From positions 6,234,481 through 6,298,480 of the forward strand of contig NC_060111.1 in the NCBI RefSeq assembly GCF_021155765.1: DNA of 64,000 nt, in the 5' to 3' direction. Numbering within the stretch: position 1 is the stretch's first letter; every line of letters begins with the position of its first letter. This DNA is from Diprion similis (lineage: Eukaryota > Arthropoda > Insecta > Hymenoptera > Diprionidae). A program made the translations under genes and the position numbers. Shown here piece after piece: positions 48,601-60,380 of the stretch. A model generated the notes under the pieces. The model was not told where the DNA came from. It did not search any database and saw only the letters and a list, made by a program, of their open reading frames with translations.

Positions 48601-51600
48601 GTGAGTTGTAATCTTTCTATTTTTATCATTTCAATGCAATATTCAAAGCTACACAAGGCCAACATTTGTTCGATTTCATATTTTCTATCCTCGGAGTACA
48701 ACGTCGTCACTGTATTCCGTATTGTGTTGTTAATTTATTTGGGTTCTTGTTAGTTTATTAAGGAATTGATTATATTCGAATGAAATCTATGAAAATTTTT
48801 ATCTCTCAAAGTGGAATACAGTATTTTTGTTACGTACCGAGACATCATACAGGTTTGTAATAAATGACTTGGTCGTAACGAATTGATATTTTTTAATAAT
48901 AATTTTGTTCAACCTCGACTGACTTGAGAAGAAAATTATTCGCGCGTTGATTTTGCGTCAGTACTTTTTTTTTACCTACTGTAACAGAGCAATCCTGTAA
49001 TCACGAGTAACAATCGAAAGATGAGAGAGATTTTTCGTGTATATTTTGCTTAAAAATTCATTTTTTATACATATAATAAATATACGTTCTTAAAAACTAA
49101 TCGACACACACGTGAATTATACAGAAAGGTTACATTATTTTGTGCAACTTGTGATTGGTGGTTACAAGAAGAATATTAGTAAATAAGAAAACAAAAACAA
49201 CAGAACAAAACAAAAAAAAAGAAATTATCATCAAAAACGAATACATCTATTTTCTCTTTCAAACGTGGATTACATGTCGTGCATTATTTATTTATTTTTT
49301 TTTTCCCTTCATTTTATACTATCCGTATTATCGTTTATACGTTCAAATTATTCTTAGCTTAATAAACTATATTTACCATTATGTACAACTTTGTTTGTGT
49401 TTTTTACAAACAGATATAATAGCTGGTTGACGTTATTAGGCAATACCGATTACTCAAAAAATATGATTTACAATTACATATGTATATATATATCTATTAT
49501 GCGACTTGGCCCTTCTGCAGTCGGATATCCTCAGACACATAATATTATCTACGTAATAGATTGATACGTGATTACTGATTATTCAGTATGCTTTAGATGA
49601 TCCACATTATTATAGCAATGAGAACATCGGTAATGGGGCTGTAAAAAAGTAACAATTATATAATATTTACATATATCATCAATTATAGGAATGTATTCAG
49701 TATTCTTTAACGATAAAATTATTATCATAATGTTGTTACTATTATCTTTGTTGTTCTTGTTGTTGTTAATGTTCGTTAGTAGAATTTTTTCATATTTTGT
49801 TTTAAATTCGAACATTTTTGGTCTCGAAACGAAATTTTAAGTCGAATGAGAACCAGTTTGATACGATTTCCTGGTTCATGTTCAAAAGTACAAGTTGATG
49901 ACGATAATGATGATAATAATGATAGTAGCATCAGTGTATCATTGACAATAATAATGATGTTGAATATCAGTTTAAACTTTAAAGACAGTCGTTGTTTTGA
50001 ACATCGGTTCAGTTCTTTCTTGTTTTTGCCTTTTTTCTTATCTCAAATCCACTGGTTCACTAAGAAGTAGTAAAAGTACTTATTTTTTTTTAAAAACGAA
50101 ACGACGCTTTGATCGTTGAATATTTCTTTCATTAGCTGTGGTGGAAAGACAATTTTAGCTCCAACATCGCAATAGCTGAAATTAGTTTTGTCTTCTTTTT
50201 TCATCATAAGTCATTCGTATTACCAAACAAATTGACTACGTGCATATATATTATTATATATACCATTCGTAAAAATTTTAGTGGCAGTAGTATAACGTCG
50301 TTACGCGATATGCATGAATGAGAGCTAATTTTTGTAGAAATATACTCGCGTTTTAAAAATCTTTTTACACATGCTACACACACACACACACACATACACA
50401 TATGCAGACGCTTGATATAGACATTAAATCAAATATATGAGTCGGTTAAAAAAGGAAGAAAATTAAAGAGGATAAAGCAAGTATTGAAAATTGGAAGGAG
50501 AAAATTGAAATTTGACGAATAATGAATATTTGTTGATAAAAATTTGATTATTTCAATAATTTTCTTTCCTTTTCTCTTCTTTCTTTCGGTCTTTGAATGA
50601 AAATAATCGTACTTCTCTATGTATGTAAAGAGTACCGTAAAACGTATAGTTATAGAAGGAAATTGGGCGTTGATTGGATTTAAAGCTATTCAAATATTGA
50701 CTTTTCGTTCGAAAATTGAATCAGGTCTTCAGGTATTTATACTGCTGAATTATATGCCTTTAACAATGAATTTTAAAACGCAGACGGAATTTTCATTTTC
50801 ACCTTAAGATTTATCTCGAGTATATATCTAATTTTCGATTATTCATTAAGTTTTGTATTCGTTAATTCTCAAGTGATTCGTAATAATTTAATTTTTATAG
50901 ATTTGGAAAATTGTTCGGAATACACTTTGTATGTGTGTATATATTATAAATTCACGCACGCTCTCACATAAGTTCATTTTAGATTCTCTCTTTGACTTTA
51001 TCAAGGCGTTATTTTATCTGCTTTTTATTCTTTTTTTTTTTTTTTTTGCTCTTACACTTTATAGTATATCTACTTATTTATTCGCACTTATTCCTTTTTC
51101 GCTTTTTCTCTCCCTCTATAATTCGAATGTCCATATCAAAATCTATATCGATTTTACTCGTCGGTTATACATACGTGTATACATAATATTAGATAACATT
51201 TTGGGAAAATCGTACGATATACATTGTAGTCGAATAAATAAAGGTAGTAAAATATTGGTGATCATTTACATGTTAGAATACATGAGAATAAGTTGGAAAA
51301 ATTTTTTACGATCTCAATTTTTCATATCGAGTTTTCGGGCTTAAATCATTCCTCGATTTTTGCTGCAAAGTGATTACTTATATTTTCTCTTCAGTTCGTC
51401 AATTTGTTTTTTTTTTTTTTTTTTTTTTGATAAACGTAGGTAAACGAAGCTCAAAGCTTTCCAAGTTTTCAACGATTTTCAAAATTAGAAAACACTGATT
51501 CTGATTGTGATAGGTATTTTTGTTTTTTTTTTCTCGTGTGATTGGTTAAGGACAAATTAGCTTGACCGTCTGAATGAAAAGTTGGGAAAATAGTAAAAAC

Positions 51601-52341
51601 TGTTCAACAAATCTCCAGCAGTGTTATTAAAAAAAAAAAAAAAAAACATCCAGACTATGCAGCAGAAACGAACAAGAGAAAATTTAAATTGCATAACTAA
51701 CTGTGATATCAAAAATTTGAAGAAAAAAAACTTTTGTAATCAAAACTTTCGATATAATTAAACTCCGGTGATTTTGTTGCTGGATTGGATCGTCACAAAA
51801 TTGTCTGAAAACATTCCAGAAGTCTGACGTTATTATGTCAATAATTACAAAAGTGCCAATGGCATGGTATAAAAAATTGACAACAATTTGTCTCTAGAAA
51901 TCTTTATGGTGAACAAAATAAACTCAAAATCATTAAAATCAGTTCAAAACCGAAAGAGTTAAACCATTTTGAAAATTCTCATCATAAAACCTTTTCTAAA
52001 ACTTTTGTCCAAGTCCTAAATTGGCTGTTTCAAATTTGCATTTATGCCAATAAACTGGATGGATATTTTTGAAACGTTTTTTCTCTTCTCCCAACCTTTG
52101 GTTCAGACACATTGAAACTCGTTTGTCCTCAATCAGTTACAGGACAGAGAAGCGTTCTCTTTAGAATTGCTCTGCAATTTTCTTCCGGTAACTAGGAAGC
52201 TCGCCTGAAGCAGCACCAAGCTCTGTGGATGCTGAAACCCTCCTTGCAGCTCTTGTTGGTCGAGTTTTTTAGGCTCTTTGAGTAGCTAGTTTTGCTCGTT
52301 TGACGGGGCACCCCTTCTTTGTCGCGCACCCCAACCTCGTC
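48601..52341. other. AT-rich intron/intergenic sequence
   Basis: No PHPT1 exon and no other coding exon is supported. It holds a (CA)n tract (about 50376-50400) and poly-T or poly-A runs at about 51405-51428 and 51629-51646. About 52190-52341 is GC-richer and is probably the arrestin 3' UTR on the minus strand. Confidence 0.5.
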
Positions 52342-54580
52342 TCAGGTCCCCCCGTCCTCCTCGCACCTTTCTATCAGGTCGACGTCCTCCAGGTTTTCCA
52401 TCCTCTTCGGGCTGACGTTCGTTGACCTTGTTTCCTGACCCTTCTCGCAATCCTTTTGCGAATTTTCCGACTTTGGTAGCTGCTGCTTCGTCTCCGATTC
52501 CACGACGTTCGGGTCTCGCGTCGTCGACGAGTCCAACGGCTTCGACGGCTCTCTCAGAGGCGACGGGAGGCTCGTCAGGAAGTCGGGATCCGCGTCGTTG
52601 TGCATTAGGCTGAACGGCAGCTTCAACGACACTTCACCACCCATTCCTGACACCAGGAGCTTTACCTGTTGATTGTCAAAGTCTCGCTTTAGTCTTATTC
52701 ATCTATTATTGTTTATTATTTATTTATCATCTATTTATATTTAGTCGCTGCAACGTGTGATCGAACTTCATGTTCAACGCTACCCATTACTTTTGTAACG
52801 TGTAATTAAATTTTATTTCGTCACCTATTAGTTTTGTCAAGTCTAATCAATCGTCATTTCGCGACCAATTACTTTTGTAATTTGCAAATCAATTTTATTT
52901 TTTCACCCATTACTTTTGTAAAGTGTAATTAAATTTTATTTTGTCACCCAATAGTTTTGTAAAGTCTAATCAATCGTCATTTTGCAACCAATTACTTTCG
53001 TAATTTGCAAATCAATTTTATTTTTTCACCCATTTCTTTTGTAAAGTGTAATTAAATTTTATTTTGTCACCCATTAGTTTTGTAAAGTCTAATCAATCGT
53101 CATTTTGCAACCAATTACTTTCGTAATTTGCAAATCAATTTTATTTTTTCACCCATTACTTTTGTAAAGTGTAATTAAATTTTATTTTGTCACCCATTAG
53201 TTTTGTAAAGTCTAATCAATCGTCATTTTGCAACCAATTACTTTCGTAATTTGCAAATCAATTTTATTTTTTCACCCATTTCTTTTGTAAAGTGTAATTA
53301 AATTTTATTTTGTCACCCATTAGTTTTGTAAAATCTAATCAATCGTCATTTTGCAACCAATTACTTTCGTAATTTGCAAATCAATTTTATTTTTTCACCC
53401 ATTTCTTTTGTAAAGTGTAATTAAATTTTATTTTGTCACCCATTAGTTTTGTAAAATCTAATCAATCGTCATTTTGCAACCAATTACTTTTGTAATTTGG
53501 AAATCAATTTTATTTTTTCACCCATTACTTTTGTATTGTGTAATTAAATTTTATTTTGTCACCCAATAGTTTTGTAAAGTGTAATGAATCATCATTTCGC
53601 AACCAATTACTTTTGTAATTTGGAAATCAATTTTATTTGTCACTCATTGTTTTTGTAATGTGTAACAAAACATTATTTCCAAACCCATTGCTTTTGCAAA
53701 GTTCAATTCATTATCTGTTACTTTTGTAATTTGCAAATAAATTTCATTTCATTATCCATTACTCTTGTAATTTGCAAATCAATTTCATTTAGCTGCCCAT
53801 TATTTTTGAAATTTGAAATTACACTTGATTTTGTTTCTCATTATTTTTGTAATGTGTTATTAAACATCAATTAACTGCCCATTACTTTGTTCATACTTTC
53901 TTGACATGTGATCGAAATATATTTAATTACCCATTACTTCAATAATCTAGAATCAATTTTTATTTTCTTAACCGTTACTTTCGTAAATTCCAACTAAATT
54001 TCATCTATTAACCACTTGTTTAATTAATTACTTTTTCGACATGTAAACAAATTTTGTGTACAAATTATTCATCATCTTTACAATATAAAATTTGACTTAA
54101 TCGATTCTTCATTGCAATTTTCCTTTTCATTTTTTTTATTTTCAATCCAAATTGCAATTCTTGAAAAATGATCCGAAATTGGTTGAAAATTTTCAAAATC
54201 TATATATAATATAAAAATGTCAAACGAAAGGATATTTTTCACTTAAAATTTTCACGCCCGTTGTTTACGTTGTACGAAAATTATTCCTACCAACTAACCT
54301 TGACGTAATAAGACACGTAAATTGCAAAGACGTTTCTGTCTTCCGGACTGTTTCCACTGCTGACAACCGTCGACGCAAGCGTTGCTCCAGCCTTCGTGTA
54401 GCTATCCTCTAACGCGATCCAGTTTTTCGTCGATCCCTTTATGGGTTTCAGGGAGTAACTGGTGGTCAAAGAGGATCCGGGACCCACGGGACATCCGTCC
54501 TGCGACGAGACCAACGCAACGACGTTTTTGAACTTTCCATTACTGAACATGCAGACGTCGACGTGCTGCACCACGAATAC
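52342..54580 (-). CDS. Visual-type arrestin, last two coding exons (partial)
   Basis: The upstream exon (54580 down to 54299, 282 nt) starts after CTCGCAG and ends GTCAAG|GTTAGT. The last exon (52665 down to 52342) starts after CAACAG and ends GGGACC TGA. Both are in phase 0. The joined protein reads VFVVQHVDVCMFSNGKFKNV, then RNVFAIYVSYYVK|VKLLVSG, MGGEVSLKLPFSLMHND. This is the C-terminal arrestin fold, with the SY-VKVKL strand and the LPF-LMH ending typical of all arrestins; the FAIYVSYYVKVKL wording is as in insect photoreceptor arrestins as I remember them. These bind phosphorylated, light-activated rhodopsin and switch it off. The C-terminal tail of about 80 residues is charged and ends EDVDLIERCEEDGGT. 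It lacks a clear AP2-type FxxFxxxR motif, as in insect visual arrestins. The N-terminal exons are not recognised in 54581-64000 and probably lie beyond the window. Confidence 0.88.
52790..54030. repeat. 123-bp minisatellite made of three 41-bp sub-repeats, in the arrestin intron
   Basis: The landmark TTTCACCCAT recurs at 52901, 53024, 53147, 53270, 53393 and 53516, exactly 123 bp apart. Each unit consists of three related 41-mers beginning CACCCATTACTTTTGTAAAG, CACCCATTAGTTTTGTAAAG and AACCAATTACTTTCGTAATT. From about 53640 to 54030 single 41-bp-type copies continue (CACTCATTGTTTTTGTAATG, ATCCATTACTCTTGTAATTT, TCTCATTATTTTTGTAATGT), much more diverged and not in the trimer order. It sits wholly in the intron between the last two arrestin exons. 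Confidence 0.95.
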
Positions 54581-54951
54581 CTGCGAGACGGAAATTAACG
54601 TGACGAATAAGCGATTTGTTTATCACTGTTAAAAATTTCTCTATAGAACTTCACTTTTATTCAATTTACAAATACAATAAATGGGTGAAAGAGGGGGGCG
54701 GGGGTTGAAAACGTTAAAACGAAAAAATCTGACCACTTCGGTTCTAAGCTTGAAAATGTTGATACCTGAAACATGATTTTTCGAAATATTATCAGATTTT
54801 TGAACTGTCTCGATCAATAAGATGGTTTTGAAAAATTGTAGAAAATTTCAAAGGTGTCGAAAAAATGTAAAAAACAAAAACTAGTGCGACCCAGAGTGGG
54901 ATCAATGATATAAAAAATTGCGGGCCAAATCTAAGACGTCAAAGAGTAAAC

Positions 54952-55565
54952 GTGTTGACGAATTTTTGCCGCCCCATCCCCCAAATCAACTTTAAACAAT
55001 TTTAAAACAATTGCCTAATTTTTTTTAGATTCCTACCTCAACTCTGGGATAGTCAGTTTTGTGATCGAAGTTTCTTATGGGAATAACATGGGAAAAACTT
55101 GTTTCCTTGGTATATATTTTGTTGCGAGAGTAATAATATTGAAAAAAAATCTGTAACTGCGAGGTTTTAGTGGGCGTTAGTGCTACTATCTGTAAAAAAA
55201 TTTACGTCACGATACCAGCAAATCTAGACGAATTGCACTTCTTCTAAATGCAAAAAAAAAAGTCAGATTTCGAGGGTGCGCAATTCGTCGAGATTGCTTG
55301 TTATGATTATGTGAATTTTTTCCCATACAGTAGCACTAATACCGACTAAAACCTCACGGTTACAAATTTGTTTTGAACATTATTACTTTTACAATAAAAT
55401 ATATACTGAGAAAAAAAGTTTTTCCCATGTTATTTCCATAAGAAACTTCGACCACAAAGCGGACTGTCTTAGAGTTGAAGTAAAAATCTGAAAAAATCAG
55501 GTTATTGTTTTCTAATTATTTGAAGTTGATTTGGGGGGTGGGGGGTGGGAAATACGTCAACACCC
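54952..55565. repeat. 614-bp foldback element in the arrestin intron
   Basis: Two arms of about 300 bp are inverted copies. The left arm starts GTGTTGACGAATTTTTGCCG; the right arm ends ATACGTCAACACCC. Internal pairs include CCCCCAAATCAACTT / AAGTTGATTTGGGGG, GAAGTTTCTTATGGGAATAAC / GTTATTTCCATAAGAAACTTC, GAGGTTTTAGT / ACTAAAACCTC and GACGAATTGC / GCAATTCGTC. The loop is only about 15 bp (around 55253-55267). No ORF. It is a non-autonomous foldback transposon or MITE by structure. Confidence 0.85.
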
Positions 55566-56465
55566 TAGTGTACGTAGGTCGAAGCAAACTGGACTACCTC
55601 GTATAAAAACCATCGCGCTTTAAGGTATAATATTTTACGAGGGATGAAAAATAATTTCACCGATATTTGAACAACGCTTGAAGCACGCCTCTGAAAATGT
55701 TTACATAAGTAAAATTTATCCCCTTCCTTATTTTTACGACGGCGCTTACAGGATATGATCCTTTATATCTATTACACCAGAGATCGTACTTACACTTGAA
55801 TGTATGTAAGTAATTTTATATACATGCATCGATAAATTTATGTAAAATCCAAACGCAAATAGGCGGGCATAATATAAAAAATCAGCGAAGCTGCTGTGGC
55901 CTTATTGCCGTATTTCTCCATTTTAAAGACGTTACCTTATATAGCCTATTAAGTATACTTATGTATATATATATATATATGTGTGTATGTATACGCCTCG
56001 CTTCTTCTCTCTCTCTGTTTTTTTTTTTCACCTCACATTTTTCACTCGTGGAATTCTGCGATTTTAGATATTCGTTGCGCTATTTTTTTCATGAAATTTT
56101 TTGCTCGAATCAAACAAGCTGAATTGAATAATAATCATTATCATTAACTATATTATGATTTTAACGTATTCATCATACGTGTGTACAGATTTCTAGAAGT
56201 TTCGAAAATACTTTTTTTTTTCCATCTTGTGTAATAACACTTTTCGTTATGAATTTGCAAAATTTATTTCAAGAGACAAAGTCTTAATTAGTATTTTATA
56301 ATAACGAGGTTAGAAAAAATGGCATCGCTTAACGGAGTACCGATTGAGTAAAATAATAATAAATTCGCGGACGCGCCATGTGAAAAGTAATTTTAAACGC
56401 GAACGCTTAAAGAACCGAAGTTAACGATAAGTAATGTTACAACGTCGTTGGTGGTCGTTGAATGG

Positions 56466-56549
56466 TTTTTTTTTTTTTTTTTTTTTTTTTTCTTAATTTC
56501 AACGCTGGATGCTCGTAGATCGGCTTAAAAAAAAAAAAAAAAAAAAAAA
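56466..56549. repeat. Poly-T and poly-A tracts facing each other
   Basis: A run of about 25 T (to about 56491) and a run of about 23 A (about 56527-56549) are separated by only some 35 bases. They could pair as a hairpin. Confidence 0.8.
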
Positions 56550-56851
56550 GAGAAAGCAACTTTTTTTACATTTCGAACCGATTTGTGAACTCCCATTCAA
56601 CGAACACCCTAATGTATATACGCTGGACGGAAAGTGGATGAGAGGCGAGGCTGCGGAGTATACACAAAGGCGAAGTGTAATTAAAGGAAGCGGAAGTGAC
56701 TCGATAAAAAGTTGACAAAAAAAGAAATTAAAACGGTATCATGCATGAACAGTAGAACGAAAGAAGCGAAATTATATGAAGCTAAATTAATTTTATTCTC
56801 ATCAAATTTCATTTTTAAAATCTACGTGACGTCATTTTGGAATGTAAACGA

Positions 56852-57545
56852 TGTACACTCAGCAAGAAAATTAACGGCGCACCGTGAACTCGGCGAAATA
56901 ATACCGATTTTAAAAATGTTTGTAACTCGATGAAAAATTGGCGAAAAAAAAAAAATTGTCATTTGGGGAAGCATTTTGAAGGTTAAAACATCGTCTGCTA
57001 GGTGGTTTTTGGAAATTCTTTTTACGGTTATTTTTCAACTCGTGGCGTAGGCTTGAGTGACGAAGAAATAAGTTTTTCAAACTTTTTGACCGGGCGTTCG
57101 AAAAATCGCGGAGAACTTTGGATGTGGACATTTTTTAGCCTGAAATCTCATCTTCAAAAGTGTTTCTGTAGAAATTTGAAACAATGTCAATCAGGACAGA
57201 ATCGACCGTAGAAAGAATTTTCAAAATTAAGTTTCAACCTTCAAAATACTACCCCAAATCAGTTTTTGTCGATAATTTTTCTTTGAGTTAAGGGAGGGTG
57301 GGGCAAAGTGGGACCCTTAAGAAAATAATGCCTAAAATCAGAATAAAATGTTTACTTTTCATATGAAAAATTATATTTAATTATTATTTTAAAAAATTTC
57401 AGGGGCCCACTTTGCCCCCAAATTTTTTGAGATATGAAAAATTTTAAGCTGCCCACTTTGCCCCACCCTCCCCTACAGCGTTCTAAAAATCTGTATCATT
57501 TCACCGAGTGCAGGGTGCGCCTTTAATTTTGTTGCTGAGTGTACA
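56852..57545. mobile_element. 694-bp foldback element with TGTACACTCAGCA ends
   Basis: The left end is TGTACACTCAGCAAGAAAA, then GGCGCACCGTGAACTCGG. The right end read on the other strand is TGTACACTCAGCAACAAAA, then GGCGCACCCTGCACTCGG. Pairing continues inward (ATTTGGGG-AGCATTTTGAAGG versus ATTTGGGGTAGTATTTTGAAGG; TTCTTTTTACGG versus TTCTTTCTACGG). The right arm is interrupted by the MITE at 57292-57472, which the left arm lacks. No transposase ORF. Confidence 0.85.
57292..57472. mobile_element. 181-bp MITE with perfect 21-bp terminal inverted repeats
   Basis: It starts GGGAGGGTGGGGCAAAGT and ends with the exact complement, a perfect 21-bp repeat (57292-57312 and 57452-57472). The box CCCACTTTGCCCC also occurs inside (about 57405). 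It is nested in the right arm of the foldback at 56852-57545. A second partial copy is at 60281-60380. Confidence 0.88.
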
Positions 57546-58936
57546 CTTTGCGAATTTCTATATTTTTTTATACTAATTCTGTGATATTGAATTATCCAAA
57601 AATCGCCAGTTTCATAAAAATTTACTGCATTCTTTCGTCATCCAACGATCCAGTCGTTGACCTTTCTACCGATTCATTATTCCACTTGCAATGACGTGTT
57701 CGCTTAACAATAAGTTTAATGAGCAAAGAATTTTTTTTACGTTTCATATTCCTTTCTTCTTCTTTACCACTAAAAACGAGTAAAAACTTGAGGTTCTATG
57801 TAGAATCTTAAAAAACTCCAATACATGGACCGTAAAAATTGAAATTCGTTGCTTTGGTTTCAAATTTTATCAAAAGTTTTCACAACAATTTCCTTTTCGA
57901 AATAACAATAACACTGACCGATATTTTGTTTAATATTATTCCAACAATTACTATTGTTATTATTAAGTAAAAATACTTTACACCCTCTGTATTATATTAT
58001 ACTATCATTGTCATAAATTTTCCTCACACTTGTACGAATTAGTCAAGGTTTGAAATTCCACTGCCATTAATTACTCTCCCCTTAGCTCTTTCATGCACCA
58101 ACGTAATTAATTAAGTTTGTATATAACGTGCAGATTCTCGCATATATGTATATACATATACATCTATATTCTATACTCTGCGTTAAAATAGCTCCGTGTG
58201 TCGTTTTTGCTCGTTCGTTTTTCGTACCCCCCCCCCACCACCATAATAACAGGGATCACCTTACATCTGGCAATGTGATATCGTCATTATATATATTCTA
58301 TAATACATGTACGTACGTAGGTATAATAATAACATACTTTATACTATGCAATTTCCGGTCATAGATTTATCACCGCAGAATTCGGGAAGATTTATTTAAA
58401 AGTGAAAAAAAAAAAAAAAAAATTATATATATATAAATAAAAAAACAATTTCCTTGTTGGATACGCCTGTTATTGTCAAATCAAATAATATTGAAGGGTA
58501 TGAACTTATGTGTATTGATTTTTTTCGTTGGTAAAATTTACCGGAAATTGAACTAAACGTTGTGTATATATATATATACATATATAGGATATATTATGTA
58601 CGAAACTTTTTTTGAATTATTTTTTATTTTTTTTTATTTTTATTTTTTTCTATTTTACTTTTATGATTTGTATATACAACGGTTAATAATAATGTAATTA
58701 TTTGAGGGATGTGCCGATAAAAAAGTACAGACGAACTAAACATGCATATGAATTTTAATATGATTTGATTTTACCGTCGTTGTACCAGAGATAAAGTTTG
58801 TTCAATTCTACCCAAAGAAATTCCGTGAATCATTAAATTTGTCAGGAACGATTTTATTTTCAATCCTGGACATACGAATGCTAAAAATAAATAAATATTA
58901 ATGAACGAATGAATGAATAAACAAATGGATAAACAA

Positions 58937-58937
<1 letters not shown>

Positions 58938-58981
<44 letters not shown>
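58938..58981. repeat. (TA)n microsatellite
   Basis: About 22 uninterrupted TA units. Shorter TA runs occur at 62235-62259. Confidence 0.95.
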
Positions 58982-58993
<12 letters not shown>

Positions 58994-60280
58994 AAAATAA
59001 GCCAGTGAGAATCAGAGATCAGATTCGCGGAATCTTATAAGCTCTTTGCATATAAATTGAAATAAATTCTATACATATATATACGTTTGAAATCCATCCA
59101 ATTTTCCATACGTATAATGACATCACGTGCATGACGTATAGATACGTGTGCGCAGGTATATCCAATTTATCGCTCATAATCGCGGGCTGGATGTTTTTTT
59201 TTTTTTTTTTTTTTTTTTTTGTTTTTTCAATTCTTTTCTCATACCTTTTCTTCTCTTATAAATTGTATTTGCAATCGACTTTGCTCGACCGGAAAGTATT
59301 AAATTTATTTAAATACCATTCTTATACCAACGTGAATAGATTTCTTAAAAAATTTCGGTAAGAACATAATTCAATTGTTATATACACACTCATGTAGATA
59401 GAGAATGAGAAAAGGTACATTTTACATTACGTTCGGCCGTTTTGAATAGAAAAAAAGGGGCGCGGCAAGGGGTGGGGGAGGGAAAACGGGGTACTTAAGG
59501 AAATACTTAGTTTTCCGGGACTCAAATACGCTGAATTTTTATTTTTTTTTTTCTCAAATCGTAAAGAAAGAAAATAAAAAAGATTTCCAGACGTTAGGGG
59601 AGGGAAAATAAATTTTTTGAAAATTTCAAACAATACTCAATAATCTTTACAGAAGTAATTTTTTACTATTTTGGAAACTTTTTGAAAAACAAATGTTTCT
59701 TATCAAATTTTAAGGCTACCCCATTTTGCCCCCCCCCCATACATACATATGAATTGAAAGGAAACACATTTGCGAGATAATTAGTTGAATTGAAAGATTT
59801 TTACAGAATTTTAATAAGGAAGTTGAACAATTGCAGTGTTTTTGAAAGTTCTCGAATTCGCGACCCCTTTTCAAATAAGAAAGAAAAAAATCTGTCGACC
59901 CCCCAGGTTCACAATAAAATTAAGTCAGTGATTTCAAAGGGCTTTTAAAATCAAAGGATGCCTCGCAAAACTTCGTTTGTACTTTTTGCTTTTACCTGGC
60001 TTGCGAACGTCACTTCCCCCGGAGGTCGCGACCCTCAATTTTGAAAACACTGATATAAGGTATGCTTATACCCATAATAAAGAAGCGGCTCCTCTATTCT
60101 GGTTGTTGAAAATCGATGAAACCTCTCTCCTCGGTTTTTGTTCAATATCAAATTCACACCCCGAATAGTCACCCTCAATATTTTGCAATCAATCGAGTAA
60201 ATGATTTTCGAATAATTTGTGCTTAATACAAAGTTCTAATAGATAATTTTATCCTTTGTTATTTAAAATATTTCCGGGAG

Positions 60281-60380
60281 CCCACTTTGCCCCCAAATTT
60301 TTTGAGATATCGAATATTATCGATAAAATTAATAATATAAATATCGAATTTTATGATGCCCACTTTGCCCCACCCTCCAT
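60281..60380. mobile_element. Partial copy of the GGGAGGGTGGGG MITE (right half)
   Basis: CCCACTTTGCCCCCAAATTT (60281 onward) and the end GCCCACTTTGCCCCACCCTCC (60360-60380) match the right half of the MITE at 57292-57472. In between, this copy has its own AT-rich filler. The left end is not found nearby; an interrupted C-rich run at 59717-59739 might be a remnant. Confidence 0.7.

Noticed and set aside
50931-51344. 137-codon plus-strand frame rich in F, L and Y (membrane protein?)
   Set aside because: Its composition comes from poly-T tracts in AT-rich DNA. There is no exon structure or recognisable motif.
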